32,732 bases of DNA, taken from the NCBI GenBank assembly GCA_021545585.1, contig JAJRTF010000112.1, positions 1 to 32,732 of the forward strand, given 5' to 3'. The notes under the pieces are model-generated. The model was not told the origin of the DNA. It did not search any database and was given only the letters and a program-made list of their open reading frames with translations. The DNA comes from Zetaproteobacteria bacterium (GTDB lineage: Bacteria; Pseudomonadota; Zetaproteobacteria; Mariprofundales; Mariprofundaceae). Below, piece by piece: positions 15,440 to 23,616 of the stretch. The position numbers and the translations under genes are program-made. Position 1 is the first letter of the stretch, and every line of letters begins with the position of its first letter.

Positions 15440-16072
15440 CTAATCCACATTGCCATACTGGCACTCCAGAATGCAATGGGAGTAAGGGATATTCAGCAAA
15501 TGATGTTGCTCATCTATACTTGTATCATGGAAAGATGATCGAGCCAGGGCAGCATATTGATCTGCAGTTCGGATGTTCTGGCCACGGTCTTTGCTGATGA
15601 TCCAGCGCGCCAGTGCATTCTGCTTGCTGGTATAAACCGGATCAATGGTGATGAGCTTTCCTTCGGGCTTTAGCGCTTGGGCTGTCAGCCTGAACAAAGC
15701 CGTTGCTTCGTCATCGTCAAGGTGGTGCAGCAGGCCAAAGGCGAGGACAATGTCGAACGGTTGCAGATCATCCAGTGTTGCTTCACGAACCAGTTCTGCC
15801 TTGAATATTCCCCGTGCTCCGAAACGGGCTCTTGCCTGTGCGATATAGGTTTCGGATGCATCAAAGCCGACATAATCAACCTGTTCGGGCAAGTGGCGAA
15901 GTATTTCAGCCGTACCGCAGCCAACATCAAGCATCCGATATCCGCTCCCGGCTGGAAAATGGTCGCGCACCAGTATGCGTCGAGCCTTTTCAGCACCAAC
16001 AATATTCTGGGCCAGATTGTAGACCAGGGGGTTGGAAAAAATGGCGCGAAAGCCGCTGACGATCTGTGCCAT
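15440..16072 (-). CDS. Class I SAM-dependent methyltransferase
   Basis: A 210-residue soluble protein with the SAM-binding motif MLDVGCGTAEIL (residues 47-58), an acidic motif II (YVGFDASE) and FGLLHHLDDDEA, typical of class I methyltransferases of the ubiquinone/menaquinone type fold. The C-terminal region (ARWIISKDRGQNIRTADQYAAL) often appears in methyltransferases of glycan and lipid clusters. Its ATG shares a base with the stop of the upstream methyltransferase (TAATG) and it precedes the GT2 gene by 31 bases. Substrate unknown; methylation of a sugar in the surface glycan is the simplest contextual guess. Confidence 0.87.
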   Translation of the reverse strand: MAQIVSGFRAIFSNPLVYNLAQNIVGAEKARRILVRDHFPAGSGYRMLDVGCGTAEILRHLPEQVDYVGFDASETYIAQARARFGARGIFKAELVREATLDDLQPFDIVLAFGLLHHLDDDEATALFRLTAQALKPEGKLITIDPVYTSKQNALARWIISKDRGQNIRTADQYAALARSSFHDTSIDEQHHLLNIPYSHCILECQYGNVD

Positions 16073-16959
16073 TATTGTTCTGTCTGCCGACTGATTTCGA
16101 TGATCATCGGTGTGGCCATGGATGGAGGGATATGTTTAAAAATCACCACCAGTCCACTGGACACCATGAGACCCGCCAGTGTTGCAACGAGGCCCTTGTG
16201 CCGTGATTTGAACACAGGGTCTTCATCGATTCGCATGAGTGCTTTATAGAGCAGTGCTTTTTCAAAGTTGCAGGATAGTGCATGTGCGGCACAGAATGTC
16301 TTTACATCTTTATGGCGGATGAAGTTGAGCGAATCCCATATTCCAGGGTCGGCTTTGGAGGAAAGGAACAGGCGTCTGGACAGTTTCGGGAAATGCCTGA
16401 ACACCGGGATGCCATAGTGCGGTTCATAGGGCACGGTGTAATTGGGGCAGGAATGGCGCATCATGCCATGGGTAGAGAGCAGCCCTCCCATGGCGGACAT
16501 GGCGGCCTGCCAGTCCGGGATATGTTCAATCACGTTATTACTGAAGATGAGATCAAAAGAGCCGTGTTCTGCGGCATTCAGCTCCTGCGCCGGGCATGTG
16601 AGAACCTCAAGCGGGATGTCGCTGAAATGATCAAGCAGTGTCTGCTTGGCGACATCGAACAGTCCGTAACCGCCAAGGGCGGGCTCCAGTGCGATAATAT
16701 TGAAACCCTCGCGCTTGAGAAACAGGCTCAGCAGGCATAGTCCGGCACCGATCTCCAGGATACGGGATTGCCGGCTCAGATGCTTTTCAACCAGACTGAA
16801 TGAGACTCGAGCTTCATTGATGTAGGTGTTTAGCATCCTCTCGATCTTATTCGGTTCGGCATCGGTTTTCCCGGCGATTTCCCGAGCCAGACTCGCAACT
16901 GGCAGCTTGGTCAGGAATTCATCGATTCGGAGCGCTGGTGTCTGGGGTGCTTCAGTCAT
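16072..16959 (-). CDS. SAM-dependent methyltransferase with C-terminal hydrophobic segment
   Basis: A 295-residue protein. The SAM motif is ILEIGAGLCLLSLFL (67-81), followed by IALEPALGGYG and LIFSNNVIEHIPDWQAAM, a class I methyltransferase pattern. An N-terminal extension of about 60 residues precedes the fold. Near the C-terminus, GLVATLAGLMVSSGLVVIF (about 255-273) is hydrophobic enough for membrane association. It is the first gene of the minus-strand block running to wecE and diverges from lptF across a 96-base gap. Substrate unknown. The gene behind it overlaps by one base, so the two methyltransferases are probably made together. Confidence 0.86.
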   Translation of the reverse strand: MTEAPQTPALRIDEFLTKLPVASLAREIAGKTDAEPNKIERMLNTYINEARVSFSLVEKHLSRQSRILEIGAGLCLLSLFLKREGFNIIALEPALGGYGLFDVAKQTLLDHFSDIPLEVLTCPAQELNAAEHGSFDLIFSNNVIEHIPDWQAAMSAMGGLLSTHGMMRHSCPNYTVPYEPHYGIPVFRHFPKLSRRLFLSSKADPGIWDSLNFIRHKDVKTFCAAHALSCNFEKALLYKALMRIDEDPVFKSRHKGLVATLAGLMVSSGLVVIFKHIPPSMATPMIIEISRQTEQ

Positions 16960-17055
16960 GGTCTGGATACATTATTCCCTTGATTTACAAATCGGATACG
17001 GGTGCAATGCTAGCATGACTGGAATATTGAAGCGAAAAATGATTGGCTGGCAGGC

Positions 17056-18213
17056 ATGATCCTTGATAGGTATATCATGCGCCTGTGGCTGGGGCCGTTT
17101 GTCGCCGGTCTGGGCCTCGTGCTGGGTATTCTGCTGCTGGGCCGGGCGTTGAAACTGATGGGGAACCTGTCCGACAGTGTGCAGGCCTGGGGACTTATCG
17201 TTGACTTATTGCTGCTTACCATGCCTTATTTTTTACTGCTGACTGTGCCAATGGCCTTCTTTCTGTCTATGCAGAATACTATTGTGTCTTTGCAACAGAG
17301 CAGTGAAATGGATGCCCTGCGGGCATCCGGGGTGTCCTATAAGCGCATGTTCCGAAGTCTTTTCCTTGTGGCTGTACTTTTATGGGGCGGGCTGTCCTAT
17401 ACATCCATGGTCTGGCTGCCGCAGGGACAGCTGGGATTCAATAATCTGCTGCTGAAGGTTTACGCACTCAAGGGCAGTATTGCATTTTCACCGCAACGCT
17501 TCTCGCAGAGTTTTGGCGATATTACTGTTTATGTCGATGGTGAGGATGATCAGGGGGAGTACCATGGTGTTATTCTCGATGATCATCGGGGTGGTTTGTC
17601 GGTGGTGTATACCTCTGAGAGTGCGCGATTTGTTCCCGGGGGAAAAAATCTGGGGCTGGTGATGAAGAACGGGGTGCGTATGGAGGGAAAGGGCAAGGAT
17701 TTGCGCACGCTGGCTTTTGAGAGTTATAAAGTGAATATTCCGCTGCCGTCAGCACGTTTTAAGCAGCAACACGCTGATGATCATGTCATTTTGATGCCGC
17801 CGGCCATGTTGTGGGCGAAGGTTAAAAACGATGGGGATTCTCTGGCAGCGGCGGAATGGAACCGACGGTTGTTGCTGCCGACATCCGTACTTGTGTTGTG
17901 TTTCTTTGCACTGTCCCTTTCGCTGTCCCAGAAACGCTCCGGCAAGGCAGGTTCGATGATTGTCGGCATTGCGCTTCTGGTGGCGCTGTTCAATGTGCAG
18001 CTGTTTCTCCATCGCCAGACAAGCCAGGGTATCTTCCCTGCCTGGAGCATGTGGGCCGGGCAGGGCGGTATGCTGGCGATGGGCATATTCCTATGGGTGC
18101 GGGCGGAGCAGGACCGTATGCCCCGGATGATCACCCATGCATCTGAATGGTTTTATCTGATCCATCAGGCGGTCATGGGTCACCTTTCAAGGCGCTGGGG
18201 GAAGGGCAACTGA
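17056..18213 (+). CDS. lptF: LPS export permease, LptF/LptG family (LptF-like)
   Basis: A 385-residue YjgP/YjgQ-family permease, part of the LptB2FGC transporter that extracts LPS from the inner membrane. It has three N-terminal helices, a periplasmic beta-jellyroll domain (about residues 125-265) and three C-terminal helices. Family hallmarks are SSEMDALRASGVSYKRMF after helix 3 and AEWNRRLLLPTSVLVLCFF at helix 4. The AEWNRR element is closer to LptF than LptG; the paralog assignment is less sure than the family. The usual partner gene is not beside it. It is the only plus-strand gene in the LPS island, and its 3' end overlaps the end of convergent waaL by 27 bases. A weak GGCAGG precedes ATG 17056. 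Confidence 0.88.
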   Translation: MILDRYIMRLWLGPFVAGLGLVLGILLLGRALKLMGNLSDSVQAWGLIVDLLLLTMPYFLLLTVPMAFFLSMQNTIVSLQQSSEMDALRASGVSYKRMFRSLFLVAVLLWGGLSYTSMVWLPQGQLGFNNLLLKVYALKGSIAFSPQRFSQSFGDITVYVDGEDDQGEYHGVILDDHRGGLSVVYTSESARFVPGGKNLGLVMKNGVRMEGKGKDLRTLAFESYKVNIPLPSARFKQQHADDHVILMPPAMLWAKVKNDGDSLAAAEWNRRLLLPTSVLVLCFFALSLSLSQKRSGKAGSMIVGIALLVALFNVQLFLHRQTSQGIFPAWSMWAGQGGMLAMGIFLWVRAEQDRMPRMITHASEWFYLIHQAVMGHLSRRWGKGN

Positions 18214-19434
18214 GGTGTCTTTGGCGGCCATGGCCAGGCCGCAGGACAGAAACATGACGGCGATGATGCCGGAATAATGCTCCTCCAGACTTGATGAGGT
18301 GAGTCCATTGACAAGCAAGGCAAGCGCGGGTGCCGCGATCAGATAACCGGCCGGGCTTTGAAGCCAGTCCATTCGCCATCCTGCATGCAGCCAAAGCGCC
18401 AGCAAGCCCAGTAATGCCAGCAGGCCGACCATGCCTTCGCGCACCATGGCGAGGAGATAGATATTGTGCGGGTGGGCAAGATTTTGCGTCAGCGCTGTGC
18501 CAAGGTGCGGCTGATCTACGAGCACGGATCCGAAAGCCTGTTTGAATCCGCCAACACCATGCCCAAGCAGAGGCTTTTGCTGCCATGCCCTGAAAGTAGC
18601 AATCCATAAAGGCAAACGAGCTTCGCTATGCTGAATGTCGCCGCTGACAGCCTGTTGCAGCTGTTGCCAGGTCTGCTGGACACGCTGTTGCCCGGGTCCA
18701 GTGGCAAGCAGAACAAGTAAAAGTATGAATCCACCGATAAACCATGGCATGCGCCTGGCAAGCTTACCATGCATCAGCTCCTTCCAGATGATAGCGGCGA
18801 GAATGACAAGAACTGTCAGGTAGCCGCCCCGTCCCTGCACGATAAAAACCATTGCAACTGACCACAGGGCCAGAGCCAGAGGGACCCAGCGCCGCCAGGC
18901 GTGCTGCTGTAGTCCATACAGGATCAACCAGCCAGCCCAAAGGCCATACACAAAGCCGAAACCAATATGCCCGATATGGCCAGCCGGATCGTCAGCGCTG
19001 GAGGCGGCGCTAGTGATAACAAGATCAAAATAACCGCTGGCTTGGACCACGCAGTATCCCAGATGCGCTGTCAGCCCGATGGATAGCGACAGCAGAAATA
19101 GCCACCGATGCCTTGCATACTGAAGCATTGAAGTAAGCGCTGGCAGTAACAGCAGGAACCACAAATGGCCAATCTTACCCAGCCCTTCTCTGATGTCCGG
19201 ACTCCAGGCAAGTGATAGTATCATGAAACCAAGCATGAACAGAAATGACAATGACAGTGCTGTGTAGCGGTTTCGCAGGATTTGACATCCATGCCAGAAA
19301 CTGCCGGAAAAAACACTTAGCACGAGCGTTGCGGCAAGGCCAACATTTGTTGCTGCTACCGAGAAGGGAAATGCAAGGCCGGCTATACAGAGCAGGAGAA
19401 TGGATGCTCTTTGTGTGATGGATTCAGTGTTCAT
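18187..19434 (-). CDS. waaL: O-antigen ligase family membrane protein (WaaL-like)
   Basis: A 415-residue integral membrane protein with about 11-12 helices and a large periplasmic loop. The Wzy_C signature region is visible: LPLWIATFRAWQQKPLLGHGVGGFKQAF, then NLAHPHNIYLLAMVREGMVGLLALL, with the conserved histidine in HPHN. These proteins move O-antigen from undecaprenyl diphosphate to the lipid A core; O-antigen polymerases (Wzy) share the fold. Location at the end of a core glycosyltransferase operon favours ligase. ATG 19434 overlaps the GT4 gene by 11 bases (ATGAACACTGA). Upstream in-frame codons lie inside that gene and were not used. Confidence 0.87.
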   Translation of the reverse strand: MNTESITQRASILLLCIAGLAFPFSVAATNVGLAATLVLSVFSGSFWHGCQILRNRYTALSLSFLFMLGFMILSLAWSPDIREGLGKIGHLWFLLLLPALTSMLQYARHRWLFLLSLSIGLTAHLGYCVVQASGYFDLVITSAASSADDPAGHIGHIGFGFVYGLWAGWLILYGLQQHAWRRWVPLALALWSVAMVFIVQGRGGYLTVLVILAAIIWKELMHGKLARRMPWFIGGFILLLVLLATGPGQQRVQQTWQQLQQAVSGDIQHSEARLPLWIATFRAWQQKPLLGHGVGGFKQAFGSVLVDQPHLGTALTQNLAHPHNIYLLAMVREGMVGLLALLGLLALWLHAGWRMDWLQSPAGYLIAAPALALLVNGLTSSSLEEHYSGIIAVMFLSCGLAMAAKDTSVALPPAP

Positions 19435-20482
19435 CAGTGATAAGCCGTTGATACAGGGAGCAATGCTCCCGGGCAACATCCGACCAGCTGCGGCTGTACG
19501 GTGCCTGCGGCTGGCCGATGGCAGCCAGACAAGTCTTAGCCCATGCATCTACCGGGCTATCCAGTGGCAGAATCCTGTCTTGCTGAATCTCCGTGAGAGC
19601 GCCGCATTGATCGGAAGCTACAACGGGAACCTGTGCGCTCAATGCCTCTGTAATCACCATGCCGAACGGCTCCATGCGGGCCGGATGCAGTAAAAGGTCG
19701 AAATGCTGAAACAATGGTTTGGCATCCGTTTCCCCGAACAGCTTATAACCATGTTGCCAGTCAGCGAACAGGTGGCGGATGGCATCAGGCTTGGGCCCAA
19801 CAATATGCAGTTCGAGTTGCGGTCGGGTTTGACGTATGCGCCGGACAATATTGATTGCGATATCCAGCCCCTTACGCTTCCATTCTTTGCCGACAAAGCC
19901 GATGACGCCGCCGTTATCGGCGGCCGGTTTTGCAGGTCGTGGCGGAATATGCTCGACCCCGGGAAGGATCGGATCACTCATCCGACTGCCGATGCAAGGG
20001 TAATAGTCCTGTAACCGTTGGCCGATCAATGTCGAATTCGGGATGACTGCCTGCACGCTGTCGCTGCAAACTTCACGATGTTCCAGCCGCAGGTTTGCCT
20101 GCACGCGCAGTGATATATTCCGCCAGAACGGACGTTGCCGGACATGTGCAAACGGAGGCCCGTGAAAGGTGGTGATGTGCTGAAAGCCAGTGGCCTCATG
20201 GCTGTGAATCAGACACCCTGCTTGCGAATATCCGGCCAGCCATTGCCGTGCTTTGTTGTCAAAGCGCATGGCAGCCAGCCAGCGTGGTTTGCGTGCGATG
20301 CCACCAAGCTGATGAATCTCTATATTGGCAGATGCTTCGGCATGCACTGCTTCGCACAGTACGCTTACCTGGCAGCCCTGAGCAGCCAGGGAATGGGTCA
20401 GCTGCCAGACATAGCTCTCCATGCCGCCGACAGGCCCGTATTGGCGAACGATATGCAGCACTTTTATATCGCTTACATTCAT
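19424..20482 (-). CDS. GT4 glycosyltransferase of LPS core
   Basis: A 352-residue GT-B glycosyltransferase of family 4. The N-terminal domain opens with VLHIVRQYGPVGGMESYVWQL (acceptor-side glycine-rich loop). The C-terminal domain has GFVGKEWKRKGLDIAI, LHIVGPKPDA and the donor-binding ExxxxxxxE motif in EPFGMVITEAL. It would add a sugar to the core in the cytoplasm; the linkage cannot be told from sequence. It overlaps the WaaE-like gene by 4 bases and waaL by 11, so it is firmly within the core operon. WaaG is the nearest well-known relative by family and setting, but the match is not close enough for a symbol. Confidence 0.9.
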   Translation of the reverse strand: MNVSDIKVLHIVRQYGPVGGMESYVWQLTHSLAAQGCQVSVLCEAVHAEASANIEIHQLGGIARKPRWLAAMRFDNKARQWLAGYSQAGCLIHSHEATGFQHITTFHGPPFAHVRQRPFWRNISLRVQANLRLEHREVCSDSVQAVIPNSTLIGQRLQDYYPCIGSRMSDPILPGVEHIPPRPAKPAADNGGVIGFVGKEWKRKGLDIAINIVRRIRQTRPQLELHIVGPKPDAIRHLFADWQHGYKLFGETDAKPLFQHFDLLLHPARMEPFGMVITEALSAQVPVVASDQCGALTEIQQDRILPLDSPVDAWAKTCLAAIGQPQAPYSRSWSDVAREHCSLYQRLITDEH

Positions 20483-21264
20483 CTGGGGTGTGATTGTCTC
20501 TTTTCAATAACCTTGGCGTACTTGAGAAAGGTGGTCAGGCTGCCCTGAACGGCATGTGTCAGGCCGGCAGCGCCATCCAGAAAGCCAAGGCGAAAAACAT
20601 AGTTTCGTACAAAACGCCACAAGGGCCGCAGCAGCAGGGCGAAAAGGCCTGCTGACATATTAGCCGAGATCATTTGTGCAGCCTGCAGGTCGGTATAATG
20701 ATTGACCTTGGCGATGATATCGGCCACTGAATCAGCGGTGCAGTGTTCAATACATCCACGTAATTTCCTGATGTTGCCTTCGACTTCGACATGCTCATGG
20801 ATCGGTAAGGCATTCCAATGCGCCTGCCTGCGATCATACAGGCGGATATGCGTGTCGGGCCATGCCTCACCATGTTGCAGCCAGCGGCCCATGATGCGGT
20901 GGCGGAAATTGCATGCGTAGGCCGCAGGCTGTTCATTTTCACTCAGGGCCTGACGAATGGAAACGCACAGTGCCGCATCCGGTCTTTCATCGGCGTCTAG
21001 ATTAAGGATCCAGTCATAAGTCGCCTGCTCGGTGGCAAATTGTTTTTGTCTGCCAAACCCCTGCCATGCCTGATACAGAACCTTGGCACCCAGTGATTTG
21101 GCAATATCAACCGTGTCATCGCTGCTGCCTGAATCCACGATCAACACCTCGTTGGCCCAACTGACGCTCTGGATGCAGTCGGCGATATTTGTTTCTTCAT
21201 TGCAGGTAATAATGACAACCGATAACGGTAGTCCTGTCAGGTTTTTACTCTCTGTCTCAGCCAC
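20479..21264 (-). CDS. GT2 glycosyltransferase, WaaE/KdtX-like
   Basis: A 261-residue GT-A enzyme. Motifs: LSVVIITCNEETNIADCIQSV, VLIVDSGSSDDTVDIAKSLGA, GFGRQKQFATEQA and the metal-binding LNLDADER (Asp 90/92), followed by HRIMGRWLQHGEAWPDTHIRLY. This set is typical of WaaE-type beta-1,4-glucosyltransferases that modify heptose I of the core. A hydrophobic C-terminal region (LLLRPLWRFVRNYVFRLGF) suggests membrane attachment. The start codon is GTG at 21264, overlapping the carbamoyltransferase stop by 8 bases; no ATG precedes the conserved N-terminus. It overlaps the GT4 gene by 4 bases. Confidence 0.9.
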   Translation of the reverse strand: MAETESKNLTGLPLSVVIITCNEETNIADCIQSVSWANEVLIVDSGSSDDTVDIAKSLGAKVLYQAWQGFGRQKQFATEQATYDWILNLDADERPDAALCVSIRQALSENEQPAAYACNFRHRIMGRWLQHGEAWPDTHIRLYDRRQAHWNALPIHEHVEVEGNIRKLRGCIEHCTADSVADIIAKVNHYTDLQAAQMISANMSAGLFALLLRPLWRFVRNYVFRLGFLDGAAGLTHAVQGSLTTFLKYAKVIEKRQSHPR

Positions 21265-22945
21265 GGATCAAGAACGGGCCCAAAACGAGGGCATCAAGTT
21301 TGGCCGCCTGAAATGCCCGAATTGCTTCTTCAGCGGTGCGTACAATCGGTTCTTCATGCATATTGAAGCTGGTATTGATGACGCTGGCTACACCTGTTTT
21401 GGCATGATAGGCGGCAACGATATCATAGTAACCCGGATTATCCTGACGCCGAATCACCTGGGGGCGCGCCGTTCCATCAATATGGATAGCCGCCGGGATA
21501 TTTTTTCTAGCAAGCTCCGAGGCATCATAGGTAATGGTCATGAAACGCGCTGTGACCTGTTCGGGGTTCCAGTGTGGAAAATATTCAGCCGCATGATCTT
21601 CCAGAATGACCGGGGCAAACGGCATGAATTCAGTGCGCGCGAATTTCTTGTTCAGCCAGTCATTGATTTTTGTGTCATTACAGGCGGCCATCACCGTACG
21701 ATTGCCAAGAGCCCGTGGCCCGTATTCCATGCCGCCATCAGCGCGTGCGACCACCTTTCCTTCAGCCAGAAGTGCTGCCACTTCATCGGCAAGGTTCCCA
21801 GGCTTGCTGAAGGCAATACCCATGCTTTCAAGCGCTTTTCTTGCATTTATTTCATCAATCACCGTACCGAGATAGACCTGTTGCAGAAGTTCTGGCTCCT
21901 GCCCGTTGTTCAGTCTTGAATATACTTCCATGGCCGCACCGGTTGCCAGGCCGCCGTCGCCCATATTCGGATGCACATAGATGTTATTGATTTCCGGTAA
22001 TTCGAGGATGCGCTGATTGAGTTTGACATTAGCAAACACACCGCCTGCAAGTGCCAGTTTATCCACCTTCAGCTTGCGGGCCTGTTGCTGAATCCAGTCG
22101 CATATCAAGCGTTCGGTAAATGCCTGAATGCCGGCAGCGACATCCTCGCGGCTCAGGTCATGGCACATACCCCGAATGACGGATTGGCCCATATCGGTGA
22201 ACTGACGCAGTGTGACTCTGGCAAGTCTGGCATCCAGAAGGTGGTTCCAGTCCTCAGCATTGACATGCTCAAGCAGGCGGGAAAGGAATGGCTCCGGGTG
22301 GCCGAATGCGGCCAAGCCCAGCACCTTGCCTTCATGGCGGGTGGCTTTAAAGCCCAGATAAACCGTTACGGCGGAATAGAGCAGGCCGATGCTGTTCAGA
22401 GCATGCAAATGTTCCACAGGTTGCAGTTTTCCATTTTCACCTGTCCATACAGAGCCCCATGAAAAGTCACCGGAACCATCGAGGGTGATGACACCGACCC
22501 GGTCACTTCCGAAAGGACTGCAGTAGTAGGCCGAAGCGGCATGGGCCTGATGATGTTCCACCGTTTGGGTCTGTTTGGAGGCCAAGGCTCCGGGCGGTTG
22601 ACGGCGGGACTTCAGCAGTCGCATGAAACGCTGGGGCTGCTGCTTGAAATAGAACTTTCGAATATCCGGTTCGTGCTTTGCTGCTGTGGCAATATGACGA
22701 AACAGACGGTTGAGGAGGGGGCGCTGATCCCATCTGGAAAGATTGGAGAGTGCGACAACATCGACATCTGCTTCCGAGACTCCGGCTACCCTGAGTGCTT
22801 CGGCAATGGCCTGATAAGGGTATGCCTTATCCATCTTGATGCGGGAAAGCCGTTCTTCCTCAATAGATGCAACGACATGACCATCCACCACGACGCTGGC
22901 TGCCGTGTTGTGATATCGCCCATCATTGATGCCCAGTATAATCAT
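21257..22945 (-). CDS. Carbamoyltransferase (NodU/CmcH/TobZ family)
   Basis: A 562-residue two-domain enzyme that uses carbamoyl phosphate and ATP to place a carbamoyl group on a hydroxyl. The N-terminal Kae1-like domain has ILGINDGRYHNTAASVV, the metal-binding EHHQAHAASAYYCSPF (His 131/135) and TLDGSGDFSWGS. The YrdC-like C-terminal part has GGMEYGPRALGNRTVMA and SVINTSFNMHEEPIV. Inside an LPS core operon the likely acceptor is a core sugar, as with carbamoylated heptose in Pseudomonas (WapO); that is inference by context. It overlaps the WaaE-like gene by 8 bases. A 74-base AT-rich gap separates it from the upstream gene, with AGGG near the ATG. Confidence 0.93.
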   Translation of the reverse strand: MIILGINDGRYHNTAASVVVDGHVVASIEEERLSRIKMDKAYPYQAIAEALRVAGVSEADVDVVALSNLSRWDQRPLLNRLFRHIATAAKHEPDIRKFYFKQQPQRFMRLLKSRRQPPGALASKQTQTVEHHQAHAASAYYCSPFGSDRVGVITLDGSGDFSWGSVWTGENGKLQPVEHLHALNSIGLLYSAVTVYLGFKATRHEGKVLGLAAFGHPEPFLSRLLEHVNAEDWNHLLDARLARVTLRQFTDMGQSVIRGMCHDLSREDVAAGIQAFTERLICDWIQQQARKLKVDKLALAGGVFANVKLNQRILELPEINNIYVHPNMGDGGLATGAAMEVYSRLNNGQEPELLQQVYLGTVIDEINARKALESMGIAFSKPGNLADEVAALLAEGKVVARADGGMEYGPRALGNRTVMAACNDTKINDWLNKKFARTEFMPFAPVILEDHAAEYFPHWNPEQVTARFMTITYDASELARKNIPAAIHIDGTARPQVIRRQDNPGYYDIVAAYHAKTGVASVINTSFNMHEEPIVRTAEEAIRAFQAAKLDALVLGPFLIRG

Positions 22946-23019
22946 GTCTTAATCCCTGATTCTCCAGCAATTCTGGCAGGCTACAGTTATTGCAAAAATG
23001 TTCATTATTAATATGGGTC

Positions 23020-23614
23020 TTATTTCTTCATGGCTTCCAGAACGAAGTAAACGCTTGAAGCCGGGAAAATCCATGCCAGGCGGCGTTCATATTGCCACGA
23101 AAAGGTGTTGGCCAGGAGCCCAATACCCAGGCAGTTGCTTAAATCATCGAAAAATATTTTACTTTCTACAAGCTTAAAATGGCAATTATAGAATTCCCAC
23201 TCATGTGAATCCTCACAAAAATAATCCATCGATCCTTTGGCAAAATAATGGCAGTGCTGCCAGTGACGATAGGCTTCAACACTGGAGTAATGGGGTGTGT
23301 TGATGGCCACCCTTCCACCCGGTTTCAGCAGGCGATAGAACTCTTCCAGAATACGCGGCAGGTCTTCAAAGTGTTCAAGGAAGTGGCTACACCAAATCAA
23401 ATCTGTTTTCCTCAAAAGGGTAGGGGAATTGTGTCAGGTCATAAACGACATCGGCCTGTTTCTCTTTGGGGCGATAACTGCGAACATTGTAATCCAGACC
23501 TGTAGCACCAACAAATTTAACTTCGCCGCAGGCAACATCCAGTACCTTTTTATCAGCATACTCTTTCTGTAAACGGGCTTTTCGTTTCAGAGGATGGTCA
23601 AATAATCGTGCCAT
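23020..23614 (-). pseudogene. SAM methyltransferase, frameshifted in a GATTT repeat
   Basis: Two adjacent frames together encode one class I methyltransferase of about 197 residues. The first (23614 to about 23400) has VLDVACGEVKFVGATGLDYN and ends FEENRFDLV then stop. The second carries WCSHFLEHFEDLPRILEEFYRLLKPGGRVAINTP to a normal end at 23020. At the break the DNA has two copies of GATTT; a third copy would give a continuous NRFDLIWCSHFLEH, exactly the family pattern. The gene follows the DUF3108 gene after 2 bases with AAGGA upstream. As written the protein is truncated. A slipped-strand mutation, a phase-variable switch or a sequencing error are all possible. Likely target: a core glycan or lipid. 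Confidence 0.82.
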
Positions 23615-23616
23615 GT

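Noticed and set aside
16960-17055. Divergent promoters between the methyltransferase and lptF
   Set aside because: Promoters must exist here, but the candidate boxes (TTGATT, TAGCAT, TAATGT) have poor spacing, so none was called.
21083-21919. Plus-strand frame of 278 codons
   Set aside because: It is antisense to the WaaE-like and carbamoyltransferase genes and has no recognisable domain.
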